NCBI GenBank assembly: GCA_001692895.1
Contig: KV748176.1
Location: forward strand, 3,625,092 to 3,689,091
Source: Cenococcum geophilum 1.58
Lineage: Eukaryota > Ascomycota > Dothideomycetes > Gloniales > Gloniaceae
Direction of reading: 5' to 3'
DNA: 64,000 nucleotides
The position numbers were made by a program, and so were the translations under genes. This document shows, one piece after another, positions 34,546 through 49,142 of the stretch. The notes below the pieces were generated by a model. The model was not told the origin of the DNA. It ran no database searches and saw nothing but the letters and a program-made list of their open reading frames with translations. Every line of letters starts with the position of its first letter. The stretch's first letter is position 1.

Positions 34546-34608
34546 CTCATCGTGTCGCCCTCATCGCGTCGCCCCCATCGCGTCGCCCCCATCGCGTCGT
34601 CGCCCTTA
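34546..34608. repeat. 15-bp tandem repeat in hAT-3 5' region
   Basis: Four tandem units of the type TCATCGCGTCGCCCC. It is a GC- and CpG-rich island inside AT-rich sequence and lies before the transposase coding region, so it may be a subterminal transposase-binding array. Confidence 0.8.
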
Positions 34609-36521
34609 TTACAGCCCTTATCACATCACGTCTCCTTCCTGCTTAATTTTTTTAATCCGTCTACTTCTTCTATATAGAGGGCTTTGTTACTACTATAGGT
34701 CGAGTAACGCGCGAAGGGGGTAGCAATTATATATTAAGCAGCCGTGCTGCAGGCAAAGCTTCTGCTGTTCCTTAAAAGCAAGTTAGTAAGACCTCTAGCA
34801 GTAGAAAAAGGAAGCGCCTAAAGATAACTATAGATCCGATTAAGCCAAAGCCTCTTACCTATCATAAATCTAACCCTAACTCTAACTTTAAGCCAGAGCT
34901 TATATAAACGCTAGCGGCAAAGCTAAGTCGAATTAAGCTTTATGGAGAGTAGTACTATAAAGCTAGCAATATCGCTAGCTAAAGGCGCGGTAAGAAGAGG
35001 TTCTTGCATATATAGGGTAACAAGAAAGGATTCGCGATTATATATAAGATATTAGCAGTTAAATACTACTACTACTACTAGTGCCTAGATAAGAAAAAGG
35101 ATCCTATATATAAGCCGCTTAGTAAAAGACTCTACTAACTCTACTACCTATTTACTAATTAGTAATTAGAACTTAATGGCAACTCTTTTATTCTAAGTTA
35201 CTAGAAAAGGACTTACCAAATTAACTAAAATAGCAGTAAGATTAAATCTAAAGGGCTAATTAAGCAGTATATTGTACAGTAGGATTATATTTAGAACGCC
35301 TAGTTTAATCGCTTTAAGATCTTACTAATCTACTAGCTAGTATACTGTTATATCACGTTTTACTAGATTAAAAATATCTACTTCCTGAAATTAATTTAGC
35401 ATCTATATAGAAGTCTTATTAAGTATATTCCTACTTATAATATAATCCGCCGCTAGGTTATAGATAAGTTTTAAAAATAGAAGCGTTAACTATAAAAGAA
35501 CTTATAAGAAGCTTAATTAAATATCTACCTATCCTTTAACCTCTAAACATCACCAAACTGCTATACTATTATCGCAATTATCGCCTACTATATTAATAAG
35601 AGCGGAGCTTAATAAATAAAGCTTCTTACTTTATAGCGGCTTAAAGGCAAACATACTAGTATAAACCAAGCCTAGATTATCCTTAATATAATTAGCGAGT
35701 ATAAGATTAGCGGTAGAATTAGGTACTTTATGCTTAATAACGCGTTAAGCAACAATATAGCTATTAACTTAATTCTTAAAACTCTGTATCTAAGGATATT
35801 AGAAAAGTAGTAAAAGCGACGTTAATTATAGTGCCTAGGCTATATAGTTAACCTCTATATATAGGCGTTCCTTCTAGGTAAGAAGGTAGATACTATACTA
35901 GAGGAGCTTAAGCTGGCTTATAGTAGGCATGACTTTAAATTAATCGTGAAGATCTAGAGGTAGTAGGGAGCTCTTAATCGTCTATATAATATTATTAGAT
36001 ATATTAGGATATCGCCCTAGCGCTATAAGGAGTTCTAAAAGGTTATAGTCAGTGGCAATTAGTCGTTATTTAATAAGCTTAAGGTAAGTAATGAGATCTT
36101 AGTATTAAGATTTAGTAATATTTACTACTTAATAACGTTAAAAGCCAGGGGTTTAATTAGTGGGCTTATATTTAGGCCCGGATTTTATAAATATCTGGGC
36201 TATAGTCGCAATATTAAACTTTTTAAATTCTTTAGCTAATATCTCTGCTAGCTTATTTAAAGCAATATAACGTAATAGAACTTATATTTTAGCTCTATTA
36301 TACGCGCTATTAATTATAAGTAATATATATAGTAATTCTGTAAGACCTATAGGCCTAAGCGTAGCGATAGTATTAAGAACAACCGTCTTATATCCCACTA
36401 CTAGTTTCTTCTTAAAAAGCTTTTATCTATCCTACAGCTATTTTATAAGGCGACTATATATAGCTAGGGCCATAAACATACTCTTTACCGCTAGTTTACT
36501 ATTATAAATTAGCTTCTTAAC

Positions 36522-36707
36522 TGTCGGGAATAAGGCAAGTTGCCGTCGCATAAAGCATATTGCCGTTACGTGTTAACGTAGCCCTAGCGTGGTAAGGAAC
36601 CTTAAGTTCCTCACCCCTTTCCTTATTCCTATCAATAAGAATTAACTAATATCACTGTAACCCTACTCAAGTAGTCGTTATTAGTAAGTCACCCTATGTT
36701 TCTAATA
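36522..36707 (+). repeat. 5' LTR of Copia-2
   Basis: 186 bp, TGTCGGGAATAAGGC to GTTTCTAATA, an altered form of the CCAACA end seen in the 3' copy. Confidence 0.9.
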
Positions 36708-39700
36708 CTAATTAGTGGTTGAATACACAGTTAACCATAAAGCAGCTAGGTTTTTAAATAGAAGAGATAGTCTCGTATAGGGGTGCTATATGCGCTTATA
36801 TAGAATGGATCCCGGCGATACTATGCTACCTTAGACTTACGGAAAACTAGTAATAGAAGTGTTACTAAGTACTAGGAGATACCAAGTTGTGTCCATTATA
36901 TAGAACAACCACGTTTACGAAGATTTGGTTAAGTACTTTAGGTTAGAAGTGTTACTAAACCTATAGTCCTAAAATTAACGTCTAAAACGCGTTAAATAAC
37001 TACGCATATAAAGATTTGGTTGAGTACTTTAGGTTAAAAGTATTACTAAACCTACGGTCCTAAAGTTAATATCTAAAACGCGTCAACAACATCTTAATTG
37101 CCTACCTTTTGACAGTAAACCTACGAGATTCTATAAAGCCAAAAACCCTACCTACCTTTAACGTACGACACCCCGTCGATTCTATACCTACTATAGCATT
37201 AATTTACCTAAAGAAGTATAAGAAAAGTATTAACCCAGAGATATAGGACATAGATATTAACCCTGTAAACGCTAAGGAATAGGACCTAAACGGATTCTTA
37301 GTATACTATATAGTATACTATATAGATAGCGAATATAATAATACTAAGCTATGGTGTTATATAAAGGAGGACTTTATTAAATAGATAAAGGAAATATAGG
37401 CTCTTACAAAGAAGGACATTATATAAGACTTCTGTAACTTCCTTTAGGAGAATAGAGTATTTATCCCTATAGATAGGGGTGCTATTAGAGACAATATCTA
37501 AGAGCAAGTTATTAACGTAAAAGAAGAGCACAAATGGACTCTATAAGAGGTTAAGCACTAACTACGCACTAAAAGAAAGCTTAACTTATAATAAAATCCA
37601 AATAATACGCCAACAGAGACGCGTTCTAATTCTATTACTCCAGGCACAAGTTCTTACGTTCCGCATTTATTGCTTCTACCTCTATCTCTAGCTCCCTAGG
37701 ATCTACTAATTTAACTAGTAATATTAACTACTACCCCTTAAGAGCAAGCGCAAGATCCCCTTGCTTCGCGATTTAATAACCTTTAAACTCTACTATAGGA
37801 AGATTAGATACTACGCCATATTCCACCAAGCCCTATATCTCTACTGCAGCCTATAAAGTAATCCCCACCTTAATCTCTAATGCAATTTTAATGTGGTTTA
37901 ATACTACTTAGAGGTACCTTAAAAATACTTATAGAGCTTATAAAGCTCTATACGGACCAGAAGAAGAAGTTTAGTAGGGAACTATATAACATCCTTAATT
38001 CGAAGCTACGTATCTTCTATAACTATTACTAGAAGGTTAGACTAGAACCTAACTAATATTATAACGCCTATTCCGTTATACTTAAGGGCCACGCTAGTAC
38101 CTTCTATTATAATTATTTGGCAGAAAAAGGATACGATTTTAACTAAATAATATATAAGATAAGATGCTACTTTAAAATAGAAGAGAATAAGTAGTAATAT
38201 ATGTTAAAGTAAAGAGAGACTACCTTCTTAAGAATTATTGCTACGAACCCAGGTGTCTCTTGGCTTAATTATCTTTAAAAGCTCTTTAATTAACTTTAGA
38301 TAATTTAGCGTGGTTTATCTAAATTATATTAAGAGGACCTTAGCCTATATAATTAAGTCATTAGCGTATACTAAGGTATCAAAGAATGTAATCTTACTCT
38401 CTTTAACCCTATAAGTACTTATAAAGGAGTATATACTTAATTAAGATCCTCTATTAACACTGCTCTACGCTCTTAAGAAGTATAGCAATTTAACGCCTAA
38501 CTTTAACCTACCTTAATCGACCCGGCTAACTAATATAATTATAACTGGACTAATTAAACATATAGTAGACGTGGTAGGGGATATAGTAAAGGGTATAATT
38601 AACGTTAATTATAAGGTAATTATAAAGGTCCTTATAGAGGTTTACTTCGGAGTAATTATTAGAAGAAGTACTACGTTTATAAGAAGCCAAATTACTAGTT
38701 AACTAGACACCCTCTTAATAGACGAAAGGAGGTATATAATAGGTTTCGCCAGAGCGCACAAAACGTTAGAAACTAAGAGGTTACTATAGCCTATTTCCAA
38801 AACTTCTTAGTTTAATATAAAGGCGAAGAAGATCTTAAGGGTAAGGTTAATAAGGCTAAACAGCTCCTTATAGATATAGAAATTAAGGACTACTCTCCTA
38901 ACCAATACTTTATTAAGTATAGTAAGGTAAATGGTATATAAACCGTTGCTATCCTTAATAACTAATTTACGCTCCATTCTATTATAAAGTTAGATATCTT
39001 TAATAAGCTAAAGAAAAGTTCCGCGTTCTCCTTTAATAATAAATACTTAGCAAACGTCTTTTATAGCATTATGCTAGATACTAAAGCCGCAGGAGTATCT
39101 ATAGTAGGAGAGCCTTAAGTTCAAGCTCTTTAGTAGCTTAATAGCTCTATTTAAATTAACTAATTAACAGCAGGCTAATATATAATTCGCTTTAGTAAGG
39201 GTACTGCAATCTCTCTTAGTACAATTAAGGTCCAAACCCTGTTAGGATATATTACTTTCCACATTATCCCTATAAACACCCCATTCCTATTCTATATCCA
39301 AAATATAAATAAATTAGGTATTAAGCTTAACAACCTTAAGAATATACTTGTCTAGGGAGATAATCGGGTGCCCGTTATACGCAAGTAGGGTTACCCTTAG
39401 TTGCTCCTTTAACAGCTAGAAAGGAGCATTACTTAGAGCTACCTAACCAAGTTAGAGTTACATTAACTACACCGTCGTTTTAGCCACCTATCTGTTTACT
39501 AATTACTTAGGGTCCTTTAGCGAGTAGGTTATAAAGTTAAGGTTAAGGTGATTAAACATCTTATAAAGTACTGCTATTACTGCTAAATAAACCAGAAGTC
39601 CCCTAGCCGATTTAAGTTTACTTTTAAAAATAACTATAACTTTAACTTCTATATTATTATAGATGTTATATATCTTAGCGGTAAGCCAGTACTCTAAGTT

Positions 39701-39930
39701 ATTAACTTCTTAACCTTTTTCTAAGCTGTACGCTTTTTAAAAGATATATTAGCTAGGAATATATAGGATACTCTTTAATTATACTAGATTAATATCTACC
39801 TAGGACCCCCTAATTAAATCGTTTATAATATAGGAAAGAACTTCTTATCTATAGAGTTTTAATAATAGGCAAAGGCAATAATAATTAAGGTTAAGGAAGT
39901 CCCCGTTAAGGTATATAATAGTATTAGAAA

Positions 39931-39983
39931 NGTAGAACGATANTATANNCNATTACGCCGCGTATATAAGATNATTTCTTTAN
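39931..39983. other. Cluster of undetermined bases
   Basis: Scattered single N calls inside the Copia-2 integrase-to-RT region. They are not a gap run, so they are probably consensus ambiguities. Similar clusters lie at 49063-49142 and 60393-60604, with one N at 43122. Confidence 0.9.
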
Positions 39984-40921
39984 AACTAGAGGGTGCTAGC
40001 GAAGAGCTTATCCTATAGATGGCTGTTAAGGCTGTTAATAATACCGCTGGCCTAGATGGGCTCGTACCTATATTACTAGTCTTTAGCGCCTACCCTTAAA
40101 TAACTAACGATTCTTTACTATCTCCCTTTATTACGTAATAAGCTAAGGCTATTTATAAGGCAACAAAGGAGGTATAACGTCTCTACGTTATGCGCCAGGT
40201 TAATAACGTACTAGGAATAAGAAATGGCCTAAATACCTTAACTACGCTTAATCTACCACTCTAATCGGAGGTACGTGTATGGCGTAAAAAGGGAGAATAG
40301 TTAGGCCCACATAAACTTATTATAATTAATAGTTAAACTTATACTCTTTAAATACCCTATAAACCCACTTAATTCCACTTAACCGTTATTAAGCCCTACT
40401 ATAGGGATAATAGCTCCGAGCCTTTATAGGATACCCCAGAAGATACCCTAGGAGATGCCCTAGAGGAGAACCACGATCAACGTGCCCTAGAAGGTAACTA
40501 CGACCCCGATATAACTATAGTAGATACGCCGCAACCACGACGCGGTAGAGGTCGCCCGAAAGGATCACGAAACTGCTAACACCTTATTAATTTTGAAGAG
40601 CAACTTGTTGCTGCCATTGAGAATAGAGTCGAGCTATTAATGGCCTTTATAACAGCTAAAGAGAAGGCTAACTTTAAGCTCGCAAAACAGCTCTAAAAGA
40701 AAGGCCGTATTATAACTCCAGGAGCTTCTTTCTAAGCATCTGATAAGTAGGAGATTGACGGTCTTATTATAAGAGGAGTCTTTAAGTTTAAGAAGTATAA
40801 CCCTGCTAAGTTCGATGGGGTTCGCATATTTAGGTTAAGAATAGTTAATAAGATTAAAGGTAAAGCTACTAATACCTCATTTAAGAAGTTAAGGCTGGTT
40901 ATTTAAGGTTATAACAACGAC

Positions 40922-41346
40922 TGTTACGGACGCTTTAAGTACGATGTTATGACTACTTAGAGAAGAGACGGAAGAAGCTAGTTAGTTAATTTAGGCACGG
41001 TCTAGGATGGAGCCGATAGAACTATGTGACGAGGAATAGTAACTAAGGTCACATAATATGCTACGTATTAAATAAGAGGAACGAGAGGAACTTACGTACC
41101 TTACGTATAAGACGTATATTACGTACAAGAAGGATTTTATAGAAGTACAGTTGTGTATTTAAGGACCCTCAGTCCCTACCTAGATAGTTCCTTCCTTATA
41201 GTAATTCTTAGAATATAATTGGAGTTAATCTGTTAGGCAACTACTCCACTAGTTATTATTACGTTGTTAACTTTTATACTTGCATTTCCTACACACCTAG
41301 CCCAATAATGAGCCTATTGTAGTTCTTACTATAAGGTTCCGTTATA
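40922..41346 (+). repeat. 5' LTR of Gypsy-2b
   Basis: 425 bp, TGTTACGGACGC to GGTTCCGTTATA. It holds CCTTACGTATAAGACG and a GTATTTAAGG box (about 41155-41164) that could be its TATA region. Confidence 0.9.
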
Positions 41347-44300
41347 TAATTACTACCTAGTTATAGTATTAATATAAGAAGTCGAATAATATGCTACCAA
41401 AAGCAGCCACTATAACGCCATCTACGGCAGCAACTACTTTAAGGACAAGAGGTAATACCAGTATGGCAGATACTAACTTATAGCAACCTGTGACGGTCGG
41501 ACAGCTATAGGAAATAGTTAACTAGCTAATAGCTAATAATATAGTGTTGGAAGAAAGACTTAATGGGATAGGAGTAGTAAAGATCAAGCTATTATTAATT
41601 AAGAGATTTATAGGAGAGAGGTTAAAGCTTAAAGAATTCCTTATATAGATGCACTTTAAGGTCTTATAGGAGGGAGTAAAGTTACCTATACCCGTGGATC
41701 GGATAGCCTATATAGGACTATTTTTATTAGGAAAAGTATTTAAGTAGTTTAAACCTTACCTTATAGAGATATAGGTAAATGGAATGATAACCACTAACTA
41801 AGACGTGCGATTTATGTTCTTAAGTTAGGAAGAATTTATAAAACAACTTATATAGATATTTGGAGATCCAAAAGAAATAACTATAGTGGAAAGAAAACTC
41901 TAGAACCTCGTGTAACGAACTTTAGCAATTAAGTATATAATATAGTTCTAGACACTAGTAATATAAGTAGAGTGGAATAATAGGGCGCTTATAGTATAGT
42001 ATAAACAGGGACTTAAGGCTAAAGTCTAGGACGTAATTATCCTAATGGAAGATACGGAAACCCTAAGGGAACTAATAGATTAGGTAATTAAAATTAACAA
42101 TTGGATCTACTAAAGGGAATAGGCTAAGAAGGGCTAGGATAGAGTTTTATAGTTATATAAGGCGTAAAGTACGCAACGATAAAAGCTAAGTTAGAACTAT
42201 AGTATGGCGCAGAGCTAATGGACCTAAGTGATACTAAAGAAGCCTATAAGAGATAGAGTAAACTATAGAAACCTAAAGGACAAGGATTAAGTAATTAAAG
42301 GTCTAAGGAGTAAAGGCCGGATTAGGGATCTTAATAGTAGAAGATATTTAAGCGGACTCTATAGTAAAAAAAATAGTTTAAAGAAGGAGCTTATATAAAT
42401 TACGGAAAATAGGGTTATTACGTTAGAGACTATAGAAGTAGGTAGAGTTACTATATAGTAAAGGGTATAAGACTAGTAGACGATATATATATATAAAGGG
42501 ATAATAATATACTGCAAGGAACAAAAGAATGTTTAATTAAAAGTTTTACGTTTTATTATAATAATGTATACCAAATTTATAAAGACGCTAAGTATGGCGT
42601 AAGCTATTAGCTATAAGAGCTAGCACCTATAGGATATAGAGGAACTAATAAACTAGTTCATAGATCGGATATTAAGGATGATAAATTTAATATAGGCGAA
42701 ATATTTTGTAATAATAAGGTAATAAGGGCCACTTACTAGGAGCGAGCAGACCTTGGAGATGTTATACTAGAGGTAAAGGATGATTCCACTATAAAATAGG
42801 GAATATTAGTAGGGATCGAAACCCTACTAGATACGATGTCTATCGCTTTATAAAATATAAGAGAAGTAGGATAATGAACTACTTCGGCACTTAATAAAGG
42901 TAAAAGGCCAAAGGCTTAAGATTTTTATAGCGAGATAAGAGATAACTAAGATTCTTAAAACGAGATAAGGCAAGCTTAAGGACCTATAATGGACAATAAC
43001 CAATAGAGCAGAGCAGTAGCTTAGTTTAAAAGCATACGAATAAGCTCGGGATAGAAGTTCCCATAGGCATAAAATTCTTAAGACGAGATAAGTGAGATTT
43101 AAGACTCTTAAGATAAGATAANAACACTAAGTAAGCCTAGTTAAACTAAGGCTAGAGCTAAGCTTAAGTTAGAAGTAAGCTTGGGATTAAAGAACCTAAG
43201 GGGTTAAGAATTTGGAGTATAAATTAGGATACCTATAGATAAGAAGCAAGCAGCTTCTTTACAGATTAGAGAATCTGCGGTATAAATAATAATTAGATTA
43301 GGAGACGAATATATAGACCTAGAGGATTTATTAGTTAAATGAAGTGTTCGGACTAAAGATTAAAAAGTTAATACTAGGATTAAGAAGTAAGACGACTTTA
43401 AGGATTAGAGCGTAAGGCGTAAACTAAAAGAAACTATGGAAGAGTTTAGGTAAAGAATTATCGCATAGCAAGAATAGAAACTAGATAAGAGATCTAGTAC
43501 GTTGGGACGTATAAAGAATAGAGCACTAGTACGAAGAATTACTAATAGGCTGAGAGTAGGTACACTAAGAGCTAAGTGGCTTACTAAACTGGAAGATAAA
43601 GAGGATCTAGGGATTCTAACTAGATTCGAAGAATAATATATAAAGGGCTATTACGATATAGTAATAAGAAGATACTTCCTTACGGATAGACTGTATATAC
43701 TCCAGTAGCTATACTAAAAGTGGTATAGGCAAAGGCATAATAATAAGTAGGAAGATTTTTATATGTGGTTAAATAAAAAAGTTATCTAGGATTACCTAAT
43801 TACGGAGAAGGCTATAATACATATTAAAGGAGCCTTAATTATAACGTTAAAGGATCTAGAGGAACGTTTAGAGGACTAGAGAAGTAAGAGACGTATCTTA
43901 GTACCTATAAATAAAGTTATAACGTTTAGATCGGCATAATAAAGGTTTAAACTTAGGGATAAAGACGAGCTAAGAGTTAACCTAAAGCACCTAGCATACT
44001 ATATATTATTATGGATTGCGTATATAGACAATATATACAAAATGCATAAGAATCCAAAGGAAAAGAATTGGAAATACCCTATAAGAATGTACTAGATAAT
44101 GGATAAATAATAGTATAGGAATGCTAAATATATATATAGATGGCATCCAGCAGAGGTCCAAAAGGAAGAAAGTTTAGTACTTTAACTAAGAAGATTCCTT
44201 ATGGAAGAATGCTTAGATGGATAACAGTAGTAGGAATACCTAGAAAATACGTGTTTATGGTATATTAAAGATAAAAAGTAAACTAGGTATTAGCTAAAGA

Positions 44301-47300
44301 GTAAGCCAAGTATACTAGGATTAAGTAGCTAATAGTTAGGAAAAGTAGAGGCCTATAGGATTAGAGGGAGCCAGTAGTAGAGCCTTAGACCCTTAAAGGA
44401 ATTTAAGGACAATATCTAAATTTACGAGTTAATTAGTAAGATTAGTAGTTCGAAGCGCTAATAAATAGTGGAGTAACGCGAAACCACATCTTACTAGCAG
44501 CAGTTAAGAGAATAGGATTACCTTATAGATAAAAGGAGCAACCTTACCTATTAGTTATAATTTTAGGAGATCTAATAACCTATAGAGGAGGGATTATTAA
44601 CCTTAAAATAGGACCTATTTAGATAACTATTAAAGGAAGATAAATTAAGATATCTTTTAATATTCTATTATTAGGACGGGATAAGGCAGTATTAGGTATG
44701 CCTTAGTTATAGGAATACAATCTAAGGATTAATTGGATTATAGGTTAGGTTAATATTAGAGATACTTAACGCCGTAAGATGCGATAATAAGCTAAGTTAG
44801 TATGGTACTAAGTAGGAGTAACCTATAAAGAAACAGAAAAAGGACTAAGTTATATACTAAAGAAATACCATAAGTATGGTAAGAAACTATAGTTACTGGA
44901 AAGTGAGAAGCTGTTAGAATATATAGTATAGGATTATAAAATAGAGTTAGAACTAGGAATAAGTCTAAAGTTCTTTCTAATCTATAAGCTTACCGAAGAA
45001 GAAGGTAAAGCGTTAAAAGAGTTTGTCTAGGAAAATCTATAAAAGGGATACATTAAACCATCGCAGTTATTAGCGGGTTATCCAGTACTATTTATACTAA
45101 AGAAAAATGGTAAACTAAGGCTGTGTATTAACTATAGGTAGTTAAACAGCATTACTAGGAAGGATAGGTATTCTTTACCCTTAATTAGTGAAATCTAAGA
45201 TAGGATAGGTAATACGCAAATCTTTACGAAGATAGATCTAAGATGGGCGTACTATTAGATTAGAATTAAGGAAGGCGATGAATAAAAGGCAGCCTTTAGG
45301 TTAAAGGAAGGACTATATAAACCATTAGTTATGCAATTTAGGCTTATAAACGCACTAGTAATATTCTAGAAGTATATTAATAATGTGTTAGGAGAGCACT
45401 TAGATAAATTTATTATGGCATATCTTAATAATATTATTATCTACTTAATAACTAAGGAAGAATACAGGGAACACGTTAAATAGGTCTTAAAGAGACTATA
45501 AGAAGAATAGATGCTAGTAGCAATTAAGAAATGCGAGTTCTTTACTAGGAAGACTGATTTTATTAGATTTATTATTAAATTAGGCCAATTTAGCATAGAT
45601 CTAAAAAAGATTAAGGCTATAGTAAATTAGTAGGAACTAGAGAACGTTATATAGTTAAAATTGTTTTTAGGGTTTTGCAATTACTGCAGAAGGTTTATAG
45701 CGCAGTAGTTAAAGGATATTAAGCCACTTACGCAGTTAATAAAGAAAGAAGAACTATAGGTATAGGGAGAGGAGTAAAGAGAACTCTTTAAGAAAGTTAA
45801 AAAGTTGTTTACCTAGGAGCCAGTTCTTAAGATCTATTAACTAGGATTAGAGACGGTTGTAGAGATAAATATATTAGACTATATACTAGGGGCATACTTT
45901 ATATAAAAACATTAAGATAGATGGCACCTAGTAGCATATTATAGTCGAAAGATAATATTACTAGAGTTAAACTATAACATTTACAATAAGGAGTTATTAG
46001 GTATAGTTATAGTATTAAAGGAATAGAGAGTATTCTTGTAAGGTATAGAGAAACTATTTATAGTTAAGATGGATTATAAGAACCTAATAGGATTCCTAAT
46101 GATAAAGAAACTTAACTAAAGATAGGTTAGATAGGCAGAGATGCTTACAGAATACCATTTTAAGATTTAGCATACTAAGGGTATAGATAATATGTGGGTA
46201 GATGCTCTAAGCCGTAAAGCTAAACTATAAAATGAGGAGAAGCCGTTAGGGGCTTTATTGCGAAAAGATATAGACGGATTAATTAGGTATAATTATCCAA
46301 AAATTATAGTAACTTAAGAAGACGACAAACTAAAGAAAGTCTATAAGATACCAGAAAGCTTTTAGGCATAAAGAATTCTAAAAGTATAGCTAGAAGATCT
46401 ATAGACGGATATATATAAAAATTAAGAAGTAAAGTATATCCTAAGAAGTATAGCAGAGTAGTTTGTGGAGGACTTTTATAAGGGACTAACTTAAGAATAT
46501 AATGGAGCTATAGGCTTAGTGTTAAGACTCTAGGAGGAGTATATTATTAACGGAATCTAGAGAATAGCTAGGAAGGTTATAAAGAAATATTTAGATTACT
46601 AAAGGAATAAACTGATGAGGTATAAGCTATATAAAGGGCTATAACCTATTAAAATACTAGAGAGACTATAGGAGGTTATATTATAGGACTTTATTATTAA
46701 GTTGCTAAAATTAAAAGATCCTATTACTGGATAAAATTATAACGCGATCTTAGTAATAATAGACAAGCTTATAAAGTAGGGATACTTTATAGTATATACA
46801 GAAGAAATCTTAGCAGAAGATATCGCTAAAATCTATATTAAAGAAGTATTTATAAGATATAGAGCACTAAGTAAGATTATATCGGATAGAGATTTAAGAT
46901 TTGTAGTAGTATTCTAGGAAGTGTTCTTAGCGGAGCAAGGAGTTTAAGCAGTAACTTCTACTATATACTATCCGCAGATAGACGGTTAAATAGAAAGATT
47001 AAATTAGACGCTAGAGTAGTATCTAAGGCATTATATTAATTATATATAGAATAATTAGGTATTACTGTTACTAGTTATATAGTTTGTATATAATGTAACA
47101 CCTTAAGAAGGAATAGGCATATTACTATTTAAGGTAAATTATGGATATAAGCTAAGAATATCGTTGTTACTACGGTAAGTAAAGAAAATAAGTAGTATAG
47201 CTAAAGAGAGAATAAAGATATTAATGAATCTTTATATAGACCTTATGGAATTAGTAAAAAAGGTATAAGAGAGAATAAAAAGGTACTATAATGCTAAGAA

Positions 47301-48446
47301 ATCTAAGGGACTAGATCTTAAGGAGGGAGATAAAGTATGGCTACTATACAAAAATTTTAAGAGTTAACGACTAAGTAAGAAGTTAGACTATATTAAATTA
47401 GGACCTTTTAAAATTATATAGAGGATTTTACTAGTTATATTTAAGTTAAACCTACCAGCTAAAATAAAGATCTACCCTATATAGTATATCGCAATGCTAG
47501 AGCTAGTATATAGGAATATTAAGCCACCGGTCTATAAAGTAGACATATATAAAGGATAAGAAGAAGACAAATAGTAAGTATTAAAGATCGTTAATTATAA
47601 GGACATTAATAATAAAATATAGTATAAGGTTAAGTGGATAGGCTATACTAAAACTACTTAGAAGCTACTAGAGAATTTAAAAAACGCTATAGGAAAGGTA
47701 CAGGAGTATTAGAAGAGATTAGGTTAGGTAGTATTAATAAAGAAGGATTGCTAAAGAATAAGTTACCTAAGGGGGACCTAAGAAGAGTAGTTGCTGAACT
47801 ACTTGGATCTGTTTTCTTCTCTGTTAGAGGAGAATCCGTTCTTTTATTACCTAGTTCCTATAAACCTTATTTTATAAGTTTCCACTCCTTAAAACAAACC
47901 TTCTTATAAACCTTCTTAAGATAAAGTAGATAAGTAGATGCCGTAATTTAAATATCTAGGGCCTTCTGTTCCGCGTCACGGGAACGTTTTAACTTAGTAA
48001 GGGCTTGCGATAGTTTACTATCTAGCCGCGTAGCAGTAGATTAAATATAAGACCCTAAGATAAATTAATTAGGAAACTAGACGACTATTAAGAGTAATAG
48101 GTCGCGTATATTTAGTATTAGAAGTAGAGCAAACGTTATAGGACAAACGAATATTTACTTTAGTATACTTTAAGCAAGAGGACGGTTATTATAAAGATAG
48201 GTTCGCCAACATAATATAAACTAACCCCTCTTTTAAACAACAAGAACACGGAGACGGTATAATCTTACTAAGAGATAATATTGCAGCAATAGTGCGAGCA
48301 CGACGTTGGGCATGTAAAGAAGAAATTACTTTAGGTATAATAAGCAATAATGTTAACTAAATTAATTAGACGGATATTATACCTCTAGTAAACAACCTAG
48401 AGATGCTAGGTATCTTTAAGGACGAAGATAAAGAGGAGGGAGATAG

Positions 48447-48871
48447 TGTTATGGACGCTTTAAGTATAATATTATAACTACTTAGAGAAGAAACGGAAGA
48501 AGCTAGTTAGTTAATTTAGGCACGGTCTAAGATAGAGCCGATAGAACCATATAACGAGGAATAGTAACTAAGGTTATATAATATGCTATATATTAAATAA
48601 GAGGAATAAGAGGAACTTATATACCTTACGTATAAGACGTATATTATATATAAGAAGGATTTTATAGGAGTACGGTTGTGTATTTAAGGACCCTTAGTCC
48701 CTACCTAGATAGTTCCTTCCTTGTAGTAATTCTTAGAATATAATTAGAGTTAATCTATTAGGCAACCACTCCACCAGTTATTATTACGTTATTAACTTTT
48801 ATACTTGCATTTCCTACACACCTAGCCCAATAACGAGCCTATCGTAGTTCTTGCTATAAGGTTCCGTTACA
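48447..48871 (+). repeat. 3' LTR of Gypsy-2b
   Basis: 425 bp, same length as the 5' LTR, ending GGTTCCGTTACA. Confidence 0.9.
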
Positions 48872-49062
48872 ACGACGGTAAGGAAGTAATTCTTATATAA
48901 TCTCTTATAATTTAACAAGCTAGTTAGCAAGTTATTATTACGCTAGCTCCCTCCTTAATAAAGAATGGAATGGCGGTTTATTTGCAAGATATTACTTAGG
49001 CCTATACCTAATTAGAGACGCACCTTTAGCGCTTAATATTAGCATACCTTTTAGAGTAAATT

Positions 49063-49142
49063 NGCTACNANTANNCNAAAGATANNATTATAGTTGTGNT
49101 TAAGCCATTGTATNGAATNNTAGAGGTAGGAANTTACTAGTN
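49063..49142. other. Cluster of undetermined bases
   Basis: Scattered single N calls inside the second part of the Copia-2 reverse transcriptase. Confidence 0.9.

Larger units (their letters stand above)
40922..48871 (+). mobile_element. Gypsy-2b, complete-layout LTR retrotransposon (fossil)
   Basis: Inserted in the reverse transcriptase region of Copia-2 with a perfect 5-bp duplication ACGAC (40917-40921 and 48872-48876). LTRs of 425 bp each lie at 40922-41346 and 48447-48871. Parts on the plus strand: gag (about 41390-42350) with a zinc-knuckle-like stretch near 42400-42450, an unassigned 2-kb stretch, protease (about 44500-44730), reverse transcriptase (about 44990-45480), RNase H (about 45840-46110), integrase (about 46650-47300) and chromodomain (about 47590-47740). 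The truncated copy at 5297-10543 belongs to the same family. Whole in layout, broken many times. Confidence 0.92.

Noticed and set aside
34546-34608. CRISPR-like or satellite array
   Set aside because: Only four contiguous 15-bp units without spacers, inside a hAT transposon.
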